From contig CAJHQP010002800.1 of NCBI GenBank assembly GCA_905132765.1, positions 1-64,000 on the forward strand: a stretch of DNA of 64,000 nucleotides, written 5' to 3'. The notes beneath the pieces were generated by a model. It was not told where the DNA came from, did not search any database, and was given only the letters and a program-made list of their open reading frames with translations. Source of the stretch: Moricandia arvensis. Its lineage: Eukaryota; Streptophyta; Magnoliopsida; Brassicales; Brassicaceae. Made by a program: the position numbers and the translations under genes. Below are positions 10,816-23,370 of this stretch, piece after piece; the stretch's first letter is position 1; every line of letters starts with the position of its first letter.

Positions 10816-13332
10816 TTACACCATAAGGCCCTCAGGTGCAGCAGCAGCAGGAGCCTTGGGTTTAGGTTTGTCAACAACAATGGCCTGAGTGGTCAGTACC
10901 ATTCCTGCAACTGAAGCAGCGTTCTGAAGCGCACATCTCGTGACTTTAGCTGGATCAATCACTCCAGCTTCCAACAGATTCTCATAGGTGTCAGTCATGG
11001 CATTGTACCCTAGCTCCCATTCACTGAACATAATCTTCTCAACCACAACTTCTCCTTCAATTCCAGCGTTCTGAGCAATAAGTGCAGCTGGTGCCACCAA
11101 AGCCTGTTGTATTGAACAAACAAACCGTCATAAGATGATCATTTATAGATTTTAAACCGAATGTGAAAACTTATGAATCTTACCTTCTGTACTATATCAG
11201 CTCCCAAACGTTCATCAGCGTCCTCAAATTTCTCCTTAATGGCAGGGATAACAGTGGAGAGATGCACCAAAGTTGCACCACCACCAGGGACTATTCCTTC
11301 TTCAATAGCAGCAAATGTTGCGTTCTTCGCGTCCTCGATACGAAGCTTACGGTCCTCAAGCTCAGTTTCAGTTGCTGCTCCAACTTTAATGACAGCAACA
11401 CCACCAGAGAGTTTAGCGATTCTCTCAGCGAGCTTCTCTGAGTCGTACACAGAATCAGTCTCAAACAGTTCTTTCTTCAACTGGGAAATACGAGCTTGTA
11501 GTTCATCCTTGGAAGCTGCATCTGCAATAAGTGTTGTAGAATCTTTGCTTATGGTCACTTTGCGAGCAATACCCAACTGATCTATGGTTGTGTTTTCGAC
11601 CAGCAAGCCCATGTCCAGGGCTTGGTACTCAGCTCCTGAAAAACAACATTACAAAATGACACAAAGTTCAGAACACAAAAGAAGGAAGAAAAAGAAAAGA
11701 AAAACTAAACCTAAGTTAAGTATATGCATATACCTGTCAAGATTGCAATATCTTGAAGCATAGCTTTTCTCCTTTCTCCAAATCCAGGAGCTTTGACGGC
11801 AACAACATTGAGAACACCACGGAGTTTGTTCACGACAAGGGTAGCTAAGGCCTCACCGGTGACATCCTCTGCAATGATCAACAACGGAGCTCGAAGCTGA
11901 GTGGTCTTCTCCAAGATGGGGATGATGTCTTTGATTGCAGAGATCTTCTGATCAGTGATCAACACACGTGCATTCTCAAACTCAACTAGTAGCTTCTCAG
12001 GGTTTGTAACAAACTGAGGTGAGATGTAACCTCTGTCAATCTGTAATCCAAGGTAACAAAAATATCAAATTAGACCTGGCAAAATCATATTTGAGTTTTC
12101 AGAGCTGATAAAGACGAAAAGAACTCATACCTCCATTCCTTCTTCAACTTCGACAGTGGTCTCAAAAGAGGATGAAGATTCAATGGACAGAACACCATCA
12201 GGTCCAACTTTGTCAATGGCATCAGCAATCATAGCTCCCACAAGCTCGTCATTTCCAGCTGAGATTGTAGCCACGGCTGAAAAACAAAAAGGCACGATAT
12301 CATTAAGCTTAAAACATTATTCGCAGACAACATTGGATAACAACAAGGAAGGTCACTGGATGAAGTTAGTACCTTTGATGTCACTACCACCTTTGACAGG
12401 TCTAGCCCTCTTCTCAAGCTCTTCGATCAAACCTTGAACAGTCTTATCGATTCCCCTCTTGAGGGACACGGGATTCGCACCAGAAGTGACACTCAACAAT
12501 CCGTGTTTGATGATTTCCCTAGCCAGGACAGAAGCGGTTGTTGTCCCATCACCAGCAGAGTCATTAGTCTTACTCGCAACCTTTCTCACACAACAACAAA
12601 CGCACCAAATCAATCACCATTGTTAGAAATAACAAATAAAAGCTAAAACTCTCTCACACAAACCTCACGGATAAGTGCTGCACCAGCATTCTCCATGGCA
12701 TCAGGTAACTCAATAGCCCTAGCAATGGTGACTCCATCATTCACAACCTTGGGACTTCCAAATTCATCCAACACCACATTCCTCCCTTGAAAACATCACA
12801 TCACAACAAGATAAGACAAAAAGGAGATATATTAATGTACAACAAACACATTTGAGATTGTGAAATCAACTAATAATACCTCTAGGGCCAAGAGTGAGAC
12901 CAACAGCATCAGCAAGCTTGTCAATACCAGCTTGAAGGGCAGCTCTTGAGCTCTGGTCGAAAGCAATCTCCTTTACATTAGCTCTAACACTGAAACGTCT
13001 AGTTGCTTTCCTGTAGCTTACTCTCTGACCTTTCTGCTGACTTCCACCACTCAACTTTCCCTGTAACCACACCCATAAGATATGAATCGGTTCTTTATAT
13101 ATTCCACATATAAAGTAACCATTTTTTCACCAACCCAGAAAACCACTAAAGCAATTCAAGAAGCTGAACTGAAAAAAGTAACCAACTTTCACCAACCCAG
13201 TAACCACTAAAGCATACAGAAGTCAAATTGATTGAAATGGAATTTAAGTAATGGTTAAGTCTCAGACAAACACTTCACCTGTCGTGAAGAGCAGAGGACG
13301 GAGGCGGAAGAGAGAGCGTTTGTGGTCGCCAT
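10816..13332 (-). CDS. CPN60A: Plastid chaperonin 60 alpha subunit (RuBisCO-binding protein alpha)
   Basis: This encodes the alpha subunit of the chloroplast Hsp60 chaperonin, which folds RuBisCO large subunit and other stromal proteins in an ATP-driven double ring with Cpn60-beta and Cpn20/Cpn10. Eight exons (13332-13279, 13060-12880, 12785-12664, 12580-12373, 12276-12131, 12040-11734, 11635-11184, 11103-10816) join to 585 residues without a stop; from memory the Arabidopsis protein has 586. A Ser/Arg-rich transit peptide precedes VRANVKEIAFDQ. The ATP-site motifs LTLGPRGRNVV and NDSAGDGTTTASVLA are present, as are VKAPGFGERRKAML and EEGIVPGGGATLVH. It ends in the alpha-type tail APAAAAPEGLMV. 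All key residues look intact, so it should be a working gene. Confidence 0.97.
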
Positions 13333-14497
13333 TTTTTTCAGACCGGAGCAAACGAGAACGTTCTGGGCGTGTGGATAAGGAGATGGTATTACTGTAAAAC
13401 GAAAGTGAGGGAGTGGGTTAGGGTTTAATAGATAGAGTAGGTGAGAGAGAGGATCCAGAAGATTCGTAACGAGAGCCGTTGATTTTTAGAAAAGGCTTTT
13501 CACCTAAAGGCCTGTGTTTATTTCAACTGTTATGGGCCCAAAATGCAAAACAGTCCTTCGAATTGTTGCATGCATCCTCTTGTCTTTTCTTTTACATGTC
13601 GAGTAAGAAGTTTGATTGGTTTACCCACGATTGTGGATTACATATTGAGTTATAGTATCACATATGACTTATGATACTATACACCGGTTTAAGCTACAAG
13701 TGTGTTTGTAATGGCGAATGCAAAATGAATTAACAGAACATGGACATAATCTCCGCACCTGATATTCAATCCAAACCCAAATCGAAGTAGACAGTTTGGT
13801 TTCAGTTAGTGTTAATTACCGAACAGGTTTTGATATGCGTATTTATGAATAACAGAACCCGATCATATATTATGCGATATATGATTCAAAACCGACCACA
13901 ACCAAAAGTATATACCAACCCTAGATCTTTAATCTATTAGTTTCATTCTTTATATACTCGAGTCGAGTGATTATAGCCGACTCGTGATCTTGATTTCAAG
14001 CTAGAAACCCTATGTAGCCTACTGTTCTCGATTTCTCACTATGCGACATAGAGAAAGAAATCACAAGTGAATTTCTTTCTATTACACATCTTCTTTGATT
14101 GTGGGTTTTGTTATCTTTTTATTTCGTTGTTATAAAAAACCAATGTAACATAAATCATGTTTTTATTAGTTATAAAATATATATTTCATTTGTTTTGTGC
14201 TTGATTTGATTTCCAAAGCTTATTAGAACCTCATATATAACTACATGTCTCATGTTCTTTATAAACAAATGGATTCATCGTCATCTCCCATTTAAGATAA
14301 TGTAAACAGAACTGTACATAAAAATGAAGATGAATTCTTACTCCGGATTCTGATAAAGAGACAAAAGGAAGCAAATAGTTGGAAGTAGAATGATAGAAGA
14401 CAATCTGACAGATATCAATGCAACTACTGTAAAGATTCTACGGACGTGGCAGCTGTTGGTTTAAGCGCAAAATTTGGTGTTGTTGCATTCCTGGTTT
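13333..14497. other. CPN60A upstream region
   Basis: Single-copy-looking AT-rich DNA upstream of CPN60A, holding its 5' leader and promoter. The last bases, GTTT at 14494-14497, are the left target duplication of the nested LTR element that begins at 14498. No gene is visible. Confidence 0.65.
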
Positions 14498-14748
14498 TGA
14501 TGAGACCCTGACCAGCATCGTGGACCAAGATATGAAAATTAAGTACGAGCCGGCTATACAACTGATCATAGTTTGGCTTAATGGGCTGTTTATGGGTCTT
14601 ATCGGTTTGATCAATGAAGTTCTAGACCGAGATAAGCTAATGGGCTTGATACAAAATATGGAGGTCTTGTTCTAATTTAGAAATCAGTGTTTGAGATTAT
14701 TCAAGAAAGAGCCAACAAGAATCTACAATTCATGGTCAAATAATATAT
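14498..14748 (+). repeat. 5' LTR of the LARD-like element, first segment
   Basis: It aligns along its whole length with 25973-26222. I counted about 22 differences in 251 positions by eye. The copia insertion splits this LTR after the TATAT target at 14744-14748; the LTR resumes at 24501. Confidence 0.88.
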
Positions 14749-14895
14749 TGTGGAATATGGAAGATGGGTTTATTGATATTGCAGTCATGGACTTATATAC
14801 AGAGTCAATTACAGAGAACATGGAAAGCAAATATACATCATTTATAGAGATAATAATACTAGCTCAATCAAGGGGATTGTGGGTATATTCTAACA
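14749..14895 (-). repeat. 3' LTR of the nested copia element
   Basis: In element orientation it starts TGTTAG and ends CCACA. It contains a TATA-like ACTCTGTATATAAG motif, a plausible promoter in the 5' copy. Short LTRs of this size occur in the Ale/Retrofit copia group; that lineage call is tentative. Confidence 0.95.
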
Positions 14896-14905
14896 TGCCC
14901 CCTCA
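14896..14905 (-). promoter_or_regulatory. Polypurine tract of the nested copia element
   Basis: The minus strand reads TTGAGGGGGCA directly before the 3' LTR. Plus-strand DNA synthesis starts at such a tract. The polyprotein stop codon TGA overlaps it. Confidence 0.85.
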
Positions 14906-17900
14906 AGATGGAACACCCTTGGTGATTCCAATCTTGATACTCATATTCTGAAATCGTACACGGGAGAGAGGTTTGGTCATAATGTCTGCCAGCTGATCCT
15001 GAGATGAAACATGTGTGACTCTTACCGTGCCCGACTGAACATGTTGTCGTACAAAATGATAGTCTAACGCTAAGTGCTTCATCCTTGAGTGAAAGACTGG
15101 ATTTGCACTTAAGTAAGTGGCTCCTTTGTTGTTTGAGTAAATTGTTGGTGTCGTTGTGACCTTGATACCTAGTTCACGCAGGAGTGATAGAATCCAACAG
15201 ACTTCTGAAGTGGTGGAGGCGATTGATCTATATTCAGCTTCAGTGGAGGAACGAGCCACGCCTGTTTGTTTCTTAGAAGACCACGCAATAGGATGTTTGC
15301 CAAAGTAGACAATGTATGCTCCAGTGGAGGTGTAGTCATCGCGATTGCCCGCCCAGTCCGCATCAGTAAACGCATGGAGTGATGGTGTGTTGTGAGCCGA
15401 GAAGAAGATTCCTTGGTGAAGTGTGCCAGCCAAGTAACGCAGTATCCGTTTTGCAGTAGTCCAGTGATCCGTACGTGGGATATGCATGAATTGAGAGAGT
15501 TTGTTGACAGAGTAGGCGATGTCTGGTCTTGTTAGAGAGAGATATTGGAGACTCCCAATAACCGCACGATACTCTGTTCCGGAAGGAAGTGGATCACCAC
15601 TTTGAAGAGTGAGTATTGTGGAAGGACACATCGGTGTTGGCATAGGTTTGGCGTCAGACATTTTTGTTTTGTGAAGAAGATCTGCAATGTAACGAGTTTG
15701 GGTTAGATAAAGACCTTTGGAGTTACGGTGAACTTCCATCCCTAAGAAATAAGATAAATCGCCAAAATCTTTAAGAGAGAAACGAGTTGAGAGAGATTGG
15801 ATAAAACTGTTGAGGTAGGCAGTGTTGCTTCCGGTGATGATCAGATCATCCACGTAAACCAGCATGTAGAGCAATATGTTGTTGTGATTGTAGACGAAGA
15901 GAGAAGCATCAGCCAGAGAGTTTGTGAACCCGGATTGGAGAAGACACATTTTGAGCTCATTGTACCAAGCCCTAGGAGCTTGCTTGAGACCATAGATGGC
16001 TTTGTGAAGCTTGCATACAGCTGTAGGATTAGATGGGTCTTGGAAACCAGGTGGTTGAGCCATAAACACATCATCATCAAGGCGGCCTTGTAAGAACGCA
16101 TTGTTTACATCAAGTTGTCTCAATGGCCATTGGCGTGAGACAGCAACACTGAGTACTTGTCGAATGGTTGCTGGCTTTACGACTGGACTGAAGGTGTCGT
16201 GAAAGTCAATCCCAGGGCGTTGATGAAAACCCTTTGCAACGAGGCGGGCTTTGAATCTGTCTACAGCTCCATTAGGTAGTCTTTTAATTGTGAAGATCCA
16301 CCTGCAACCAACAATATTTGAGGCAATATCAGGAGTAACCAAAGTGTAAGTCTTATTGCGAAATAAGGAATCAATCTCAGCTTGCATTGCAGCTCTCCAA
16401 CGAGGGTCTTTGAGAGCTTCTGCAACTGATTTTGGGATAGTCTCTGTTGGATGTTGGACTGTGGTATGGAGGTTGAGTTTCTGAACAGGTTTCCGGTTCC
16501 TAAAGCTCATTCTTGTTGGCTGAGGTGGTGATGCCGGTGCTGGATGTTGTGTTGATTGTTCAGTAGTAGTAGTCGTAGGCAGTGTGGTGACTGCTACAGG
16601 ACTGTCGGGTTCTACATGAGCTGTTGTTGACGCTGGAGCCACCGCAGGTGCGATAGGAGCTGTTGCAGGGACTGCAGATGCAGGGGCTGCAGGAGTTGTT
16701 GCCGCTGCTGGAGGGACTGCAGGTGTAGGTGCTGTTGGCACTTGTGCTTGTTGATATATCATTGCAGGCGAGACTGTGGAATTGGAAGCTGATATATCCT
16801 CAATGAGAGTCGACGGAGACGCTGCCGTTGTGAGTGTTCCTGCAAAACTAAATGGAAAAACAGTTTCATTGAATACAACATGACGAGAAGTGTAAATCCT
16901 AGATGTGGTACGATCAAGACAGAAGTATGCACTTTGCGTGATAGAATAGCCTAAGAAAACACATGGAGTAGAACGATCATCAAGTTTGTTAGATGCATAA
17001 GGTCTCAACCAAGGGAAACATAGACAACCAAACACTTTGAGTTTCTGAAAATTTGGATCTTGAGAAAACAGTTTTTGAAAAGGTGACTTAAGCTGAAGAA
17101 TTGGTGTTGGCATACGGTTTATTAAGTAAACCGCTGCTGCGAACGCAAAGGTCCAATATGATCTAGACATTGAGGCATGAGACAAAAGAGATAAGCCAGT
17201 CTCAACGATATGTCGGTGGCGTCTCTCAGCTAGTCCATTGTGCTCAGGTGTGTGAGGTGGGGTAGTGAAATGTGAAATACCATGAGTAGCTAAAAAATTC
17301 GAAAGACCAATGTACTCACCACCATTATCAGAGTACAAGGTCTTAAGTTTGAACTGAAACTGATTTTCTACTAAGGAGCGAAATCTAGTAAACACTTCAA
17401 AAACTTGAGATTTTTTCTTCAAAGGATAAAGCCAAGTATATCTAGTAAAATGATCAACAAATAAGACATAATATTTAAAACCGTCTACTGAAATCATTGG
17501 TGAAGTCCAAACATCAGAGAAAACAATATCAAGAGGATGCTTGGATTGCAAGGTTGAAGTAGAAAATGGTAACTTATGCATTTTATTAATAGAACAAGCA
17601 TTGCAAGGCTTGTCCAATAAAACATTCGATGAAACCGGTAAATCAAAAACTGAAACAATGTGTTTTAAAATAGGAAAAGCAGGATGGCCTAAACGAGAGT
17701 GCCAATCCAAGAGATTGGTTTTGGCGGTGGAAGCAAAAGCAAGAGATGGGCGTGGAGAAGAACTCGCAGCTGGCCACTCGTATGTGCCGTCTTTAGGCTT
17801 ACCTTCCAGTCGAAGGGTCCCCATTTGAAGGTCTCTCACCTGGTAATAGGTTGGTGTAAATGTAACAGAAACACCATTAGCCGTACATAGTTGAAAAACA

Positions 17901-18295
17901 GATATAAGATTCTTAGCAAGAGAGGGAACACATAAAACATTGTTAATAAAGAAAGGATGAGAATAGCTGGGAATAGAAAAAGAACCCGTGTGTGATATCT
18001 GGAGACCCGAGCCGTCTCCAAGCATCACATCATCACTGCCATTGTATGGCGTATGGAGCGAGAGGTTGCTGAGATCCGATGTCATATGGTGAGATCCAAG
18101 TGGACGAGTCGGAGAGCAATGCTGGATTGGCTCTTGGTTGCCACTGTGGTCCTGATTGCCACTGCTGTTGGTGTGGGAATGGCTGCCACGACTGAGAGGG
18201 CTGGGATCCACGAACTATACGGAATTCAGGGCAGTACTTCGCACTGTGACCAAGTATACCACATGCTTGGCATCTCCCATGGTATTGTCCTCTAC
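14903..18295 (-). pseudogene. Copia pol and end of gag, protease active site deleted
   Basis: From 18211 to 14903 one frame of 1102 residues is open. It contains the integrase zinc-region (HSRLGHPAFPILKHI), integrase core (FSDVW, YSDNGGEY, PEHNGLAERRHRH), reverse transcriptase (FSPVVKPATIRQVLSV, then LVYVDDLIITGS) and RNase H (DADWAGNRDDYTSTGAY, STEAEYRS). A CCHC zinc knuckle of the Gag type is encoded at 18272-18231, but in another frame. Between them, at about 18091-18097, the protease signature D-S/T-G that should precede HHMTSDLS is absent, and the frame changes there. A short deletion is the simplest reason. Enzyme motifs downstream of the break all look intact, so the lesion is recent. 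Confidence 0.9.
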
Positions 18296-18680
18296 CACTA
18301 CAAGAAAACAGACACTTTACTTCGGCCTTTTTCCTTGTTAATTCGTCGTAATGTCACTGTTACGACGATTTAACAAGGAATCACTATTCGTTGTAAAACG
18401 CTCGTCGTAATGGACAATTCGTCGTAATATCCTCGTAACTGTTACGACGAAACTGTTTCGTCGTAAGGCAGAAGCGAATCATTCGTTGTAATTACCTAGT
18501 ACATATTACGACGAATGTACATCGACTTCCTAGTAATTTCGTTGTAAAATAATACAACGAACATACAACGAATTCCTTGTAAATTAGTTGTAAATATTAC
18601 GAGGACTATACAATATATTCCTTGTAAATGTTACGAGGACTTTACAACCTATTCCTTGTATATTCCTTGTAAATTTTACG
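18296..18680. repeat. Subterminal repeats, left end of CACTA element 2
   Basis: Motifs such as TTCGTCGTAA, TTACGACGAA, CCTTGTAA and TTACGAGGA are packed in both orientations behind the 15-bp terminal inverted repeat. They are the expected binding sites for the TNPA-like protein. Motif density falls off after about 18680. Confidence 0.9.
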
Positions 18681-18840
18681 AGGCTTTTAATTTGAATCTT
18701 TTTAATAATACGAAAATTAAATTAAAAAAAATATTTTAGAATAATTAAAATTTTAATAAATTTAAATCTGAAAAACTGAATTTATAAAAGTTATAAAATA
18801 GTATTTTAAATTTATAAATACAAAATAAAAATATTAAAAT

Positions 18841-20479
18841 CTACGGGAGCTCGACATTGTCGAAGTAGTTGTTTGAGGTCTCGTTCCCTCCCGTAGAAGT
18901 TCCAGGCTCGTCCACAGGCGCTTGTCCGCTTAGATTCCGACGTCTCTCCTGCAGTGCTCTCTGTAGAACCGGGTTTCCAACCGCCATGACGTCAAGAAGA
19001 TCCTCGAGAGATTGCAAACGAACCTGCTGGTCGTCCACCTGAGCCTTCCACCGAGCATTCTCCTCATCCCAGCTAGAATAGTAAGACGAAGTAGCCTTTG
19101 GGACGTCATTGACGGATCCTATGCCCATCATCCGCCCCTTCTTCTTTGGAGCCACCTTTTAAAACAAATATTAAAAATAATTGAAAATAAAATACTATAA
19201 TTGAAATTTAAAAATTAAAAATATAAACATAGTTTAGAAATTTACCTCTTCAAAGATCTGGTCGACCTCCTGCGTAGACAATTTGACGGGCAATCCATCT
19301 GGAGAAGCCTGGGTTAGCTGCTTCTCGCGCTCTTCAATCCGCGCAGCCACGTCATGATAGAGCTTCTCCGAGCGTGGATCTACAAAAGCCCCGTTCGCCT
19401 TTTGGTGAGTGATCTTGAAAAGCTCAGACAAAGATGGCATCACTCCGGTCTTCTTAGCCTACAAAAGCGTTAAAAATGTGAGCTAATAATTAATTAAACA
19501 AAAAAATAAATTTTAAAAACTTACAACTCGTAAACGAACTCCGGCGTGAGGGTTTTGCCCAGTTGTGTGAAGCATGGGCAAGTTGCCATCCGCATCCTTC
19601 GTCCGACGGGAAGAAGAGCAGTTGTTGGACTTACGGACCGAGCCCGGGAGCTTCCAAAAGGCGATGAGGCCATCCCATACATCCTTCGTGAGCTCGGTGG
19701 GTTTCGCCTCATAGCCGTAGTACTCCCACTTGTCCTTCCAATCTGAGACAGTGTTGCAAAGGCGGAGCTTTGCTCTAGCAACAAACTCCGCCTTAACCCT
19801 CTCGTTGATTGCTAAGTACCAGTTCCACCTTTGCTGAAACAATTAAACATAAAGAAAATGTTTTAGAAAAATTCAAATAAATTATTAATTATAATTATTA
19901 AAAAGAAAAATAAAAATTAAAATTCATACCGCAAAACATTTGAACCATGTGGTTCTAATGTGCTCGGGAGTCATACTCCAATTGGGATGCGGCTCGATGA
20001 AATAACCTTTGATTGTGTCGGCGACTCTTCGGCCGACACAGTTATGGACCCCAAACCTGAAAATAATATAAAATATGTTAGATGAGTAAAACAAATATAA
20101 ATTAAATTAAATAATTATATTAATTAAATTTACAAACTTACCACTAAGTACCCTCCGGGGTATCGGGGTCCAGAATCTTCAGTCCTGCTCGTCCAGGCTG
20201 AGCAAGAAGATCCTCGACAGTATATGTCGCGTATGGTGCAGATGGAGGGACAAGCAAATCCGGATGAACTCCGGCTGCTGGAGCAGGGTGTGGAGCCGGT
20301 GGAGGTGCTTCGTATGGAGGTGGAGGTGGGGCCATCGGCTGATGTAGAGGAGGAGCCCAAGATGCTCCCTGTGTCTCCGGAACTGCCTCCGGATCAGTAG
20401 AAGAGGATGGTGCTGAACTAGATGTCCCCGCTCCGGGAACAAACAACTCCGAATAAGTGGGACGTTTCCTAGGTGCCAT
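18841..20479 (-). pseudogene. TNPA-like gene of CACTA element 2, with one nonsense codon
   Basis: Five exons on the minus strand can be joined (20479-20142, 20056-19930, 19833-19525, 19458-19246, 19155-18841). They encode the same family as 2050-3861: a proline-rich N-terminus, a tryptophan-rich middle (TTWFKCFA, QRWNWYLAINERVKAEFVAR, LTKDVWDGLIAFW) and a C-terminus with GRMMGIGSVND and a likely coiled coil. The splice sites and exon lengths match the first copy closely. The next-to-last codon of exon 1 is TAG at 20146-20144, where the first copy has a leucine codon. Unless a different donor site is used, the protein stops after about 111 residues. Exons 3 and 4 of the first copy are one exon here. 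Confidence 0.82.
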
Positions 20480-20689
20480 CTGAATTTAAAAAAAAAATAA
20501 TTTAATCAGGTTCTAAAAAATATAATTAAATTGTAATCACATAATCTAATCAGGTTTTAAAAAAAAATCTAATATTATGTTCCTTAATCTAACCACCTAA
20601 TCTAATCACCTAAACTAACCACCTATTAACTACCTAACTAAAAAAATTTAAAAAAAAGAAGAAGACATACCTTGGAAGAGAGATGAGGC

Positions 20690-20965
20690 AATTGGGAGGA
20701 ATACACGAGCATTGCCTCGTGAATGCCTCGGGTATATATAGATTTCCTTGTCGTTGTAATGTCGTTGTACCGTTACAACGAATATACCACGCGCGTGTTT
20801 TCATTTACTACGAATGTACCACGCGCGTGTTTTGCATTACGACGAATCTACAAGGAATCTTTTACGACGAATCTACATGGACCTGTTTACAACGACTTTA
20901 CAAGGCCCAATTACTACGAATGTACCAGGCCCGTGTTTTCTATTACGATGAATTTACTACGAATA
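20690..20965. repeat. Internal repeats between the two genes of CACTA element 2
   Basis: GTCGTTGTA, TTACGACGAA and TTACTACGAATGTACCA motifs repeat, several with the CCACGCGCGTG unit next to them (twice between 20786 and 20830). They sit upstream of the TNPA-like gene start at 20479, the same relative place as the 1588-1815 block in the other CACTA element. Confidence 0.82.
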
Positions 20966-21296
20966 AGGGTTCAAGCCCTGAAAATCGAATCCCTAAACCC
21001 CATATCACTTAACTCTATACATACTTCATCTCTTTCACTCACTCTACTTCATCTCTTTCACTCACTCTACTTCATCTCTTTCACTCCATTTTCTTAAACC
21101 CTTGACTCTTTTTTTTTAATAAAATTCAAACTCCAATTATATCAAAATTTAAACTTCAATTTAATTAAAATTTAAACTCCAATTTAATTAAAATTTAAAC
21201 TCCAATTTAATTTAAATTCAAACTCCAATTTAATTAAAGTTCTAAAAATACAACCGAATAACACATATAACTGAATTTGAGAACATTTGGTTACAT

Positions 21297-22927
21297 TCAT
21301 TCTGAGTCATTTGAGTCTTCATCAACACCAGTACAATGATCATCATCATTTTCACCAAATTCGTCTTCAGCTGCTTCATCTGTCATATCATCGGGAAGAT
21401 CCTCATATTGACGGTTATCTGGGTCGATGAGAAGAATGTCATTGTTTTGTTGTTCAGGTACTGCAACCTCAGTGATACACGTTTCTTCTTGCAGAGGTGG
21501 TTCTTCTCCAGCAACTATTCGTCCACGAGGAGTAATTTTGATAGCCGTTAACCAAGTTACTCCGGAATCTCTAAGGCGTGGGTATGGAATGAAGCTAACT
21601 TGTTCGGCTTGAGAAGCTAAGATGAAAGGCTCGAATTTGTTGTACCGTCTTCTAGAATTGACATCGACAACACCAAATTTGTTAATTCGAGTACCCCTGT
21701 TCACAACGGGATCGAACCAGTCACATTTGAAGAGGACGCACTTCAGCTTCAGTAACCCCACAAATTCAACTTCAATAATCTCCTGCAAAATTCTGTAGAA
21801 TGACTGGCCATAAAGAATATTGTCTCCCTGACATTCCAAATGGACTAAATCCATCTGTGCATAACCCAAGATAGACATTCCGAATATTTCTTGCGAAATC
21901 TGGGTATACCGTGTTGAAATGTTTCCACGCTCTTGCATATGATGGATGAGCGATCTCGCCATCCCTCTGGACATGTTCAGCATGCCATCTCATCGCTCCA
22001 GCAGTTCTCTCAGATTGATATAATCTTTTCAGCCTGTCTGTAATTGGTAGGTACCACATCCTTTGGTACGGTACGCCTATTTCTTCCACGTCCTTGCGGT
22101 TTGAATCGTGGTTTCTTGCAGAAACGACACTCTTCTAACTTCTCATCGTCCCTCCAGTAGATCATGCAGTTGTCGATGCAAACATCTATCATCTCCGAAG
22201 GTAATCCTAGACTATATACCAGTTTTTGAATCTCATAATAAGATTCAGCTGACACGTTGTCTTCTGGCAAATACTCTTTAAACAATTCAGCCCATGCATC
22301 CATGCAATTCTCAGGTAAATTATGATCTGTTTTAATATTCATCATCCTAGCTGCTAAAGACAATTTAGAGAGACCTTCTCTACAACCAGGGTATATTGGT
22401 TGATTTGCAGCAGCTAACATCTCATAAAACCTTTTTGCATCTAAGTTTGGTTCTTCAACAGTTTCACTTTCAGCAGCTATGGTTGTAGTGGTTTCAGGTA
22501 AAAATGCATCAGTAATCATGTCATGAACCCTATCATGATCTACCATTGGTTCCTCCTGATGGTAACTATATTCGTTATGCAGATGATATGGTTCTTGACT
22601 ACTACCAGCATCCTGAAAATTACTATTACTACTACTAGCTTCATTTCCACCATAACCCTCTCCATGTTGAAACCAAATATAGTAATGTGGTGTAAAGCCT
22701 CGGTTTAATAAATGATTCCATACATTTTCACTACGGGCAAATTTTGAATTCTTGCACTTTCGACAAGGACAGAACATCTTACCACTTTCTTGCGTGATCG
22801 GTGTAGTGCCTGCCTGGTACATGAATGTCTCTAGCCCCCTGAGAAATACATCCGTCACTCGACCGTCAGCATCTTTGTGTGTATACATCCAACTCCGTAA
22901 CTCGTAAATATTTCGACCATCTGACAT
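21297..22927 (-). pseudogene. TNPD-type transposase of CACTA element 2, catalytic core deleted
   Basis: The N-terminal part (from MSDGRNIYELRSWMY at 22927) holds the transposase-associated domain with the cysteine motif FCPCRKCKNSK and a later ECRFCKKPRF segment. Around 22075 the frame shifts. The start of Transposase_21 follows (MWYLPITDRLKRLYQSE, then LGLCTDGFSPFGMSGRQYSL). Immediately after, near 21790, the sequence jumps to the C-terminal DUF4216 region (ILQEIIEVEF, KCVLFKCDWFDPVVNRG) and an acidic tail ending at 21297. The rest of Transposase_21 and all of DUF4218 are missing, and the two sides are in different frames. It cannot make an active transposase. Confidence 0.88.
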
Positions 22928-23011
22928 TTTTTTGATTCTTTTCTTTTTTTTAGTTTGTGAGATGTTGTGAAGGAAAAGAAAATATATATAGGAAATTTTC
23001 GAATCTGGTAG

Positions 23012-23370
23012 GTGAAGATTAAACAACGAAATTACAAGGAAAAACTTTACTACCCTATTACATATACTTCACAAGGAAATTACAACGAAATATTTTATTT
23101 AAAGAGCATTATTAACACGTTTTCACCAAACATAAACGGGTGTATTTTTCGTTGTAAAGTACTTGTAATTGTACAACGACTTTACGACGAAACAGAATAT
23201 TCGTCGTAATGTCCTTGTAATGTTACGACGAATGTTTTTCCTCGTAACTTTACAACGACATTACGACGAATATATGTTTCGTTGTAAAGTCGTTGTAAAG
23301 TATATGTAAGATTACGACGAAGTATTTTCCTCGTAAACTGTCGTTGTTATGGCCATGTTTTCTTGTAGTG
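23012..23370. repeat. Subterminal repeats, right end of CACTA element 2
   Basis: TTACGACGAA, TTCGTCGTAA, CGTTGTAAAG and TTACAACGA motifs in both orientations lead up to the terminal TGTTTTCTTGTAGTG. The block lies upstream of the transposase start at 22927, so it also serves as that gene's promoter region (inference). Confidence 0.9.

Larger units (their letters stand above)
18296..23370 (-). mobile_element. Complete CACTA (En/Spm) transposon, innermost level of the nest
   Basis: The element runs from CACTACAAGAAAACA at 18296-18310 to its exact 15-bp inverted copy at 23356-23370, 5075 bp in all. TAC flanks it at 18293-18295 and 23371-23373. Both genes read on the minus strand: a deleted TNPD-type transposase (22927-21297) and a TNPA-like gene (20479-18841). 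Subterminal repeats lie at both ends and a third repeat block lies between the genes. It inserted in the gag region of the copia element just upstream of the zinc knuckle. With its transposase core missing it can only move with help from another copy. Confidence 0.97.

Noticed and set aside
11163..12646. Several plus-strand open frames across CPN60A
   Set aside because: They are antisense shadows of the chaperonin exons; codon pattern and homology lie on the minus strand.
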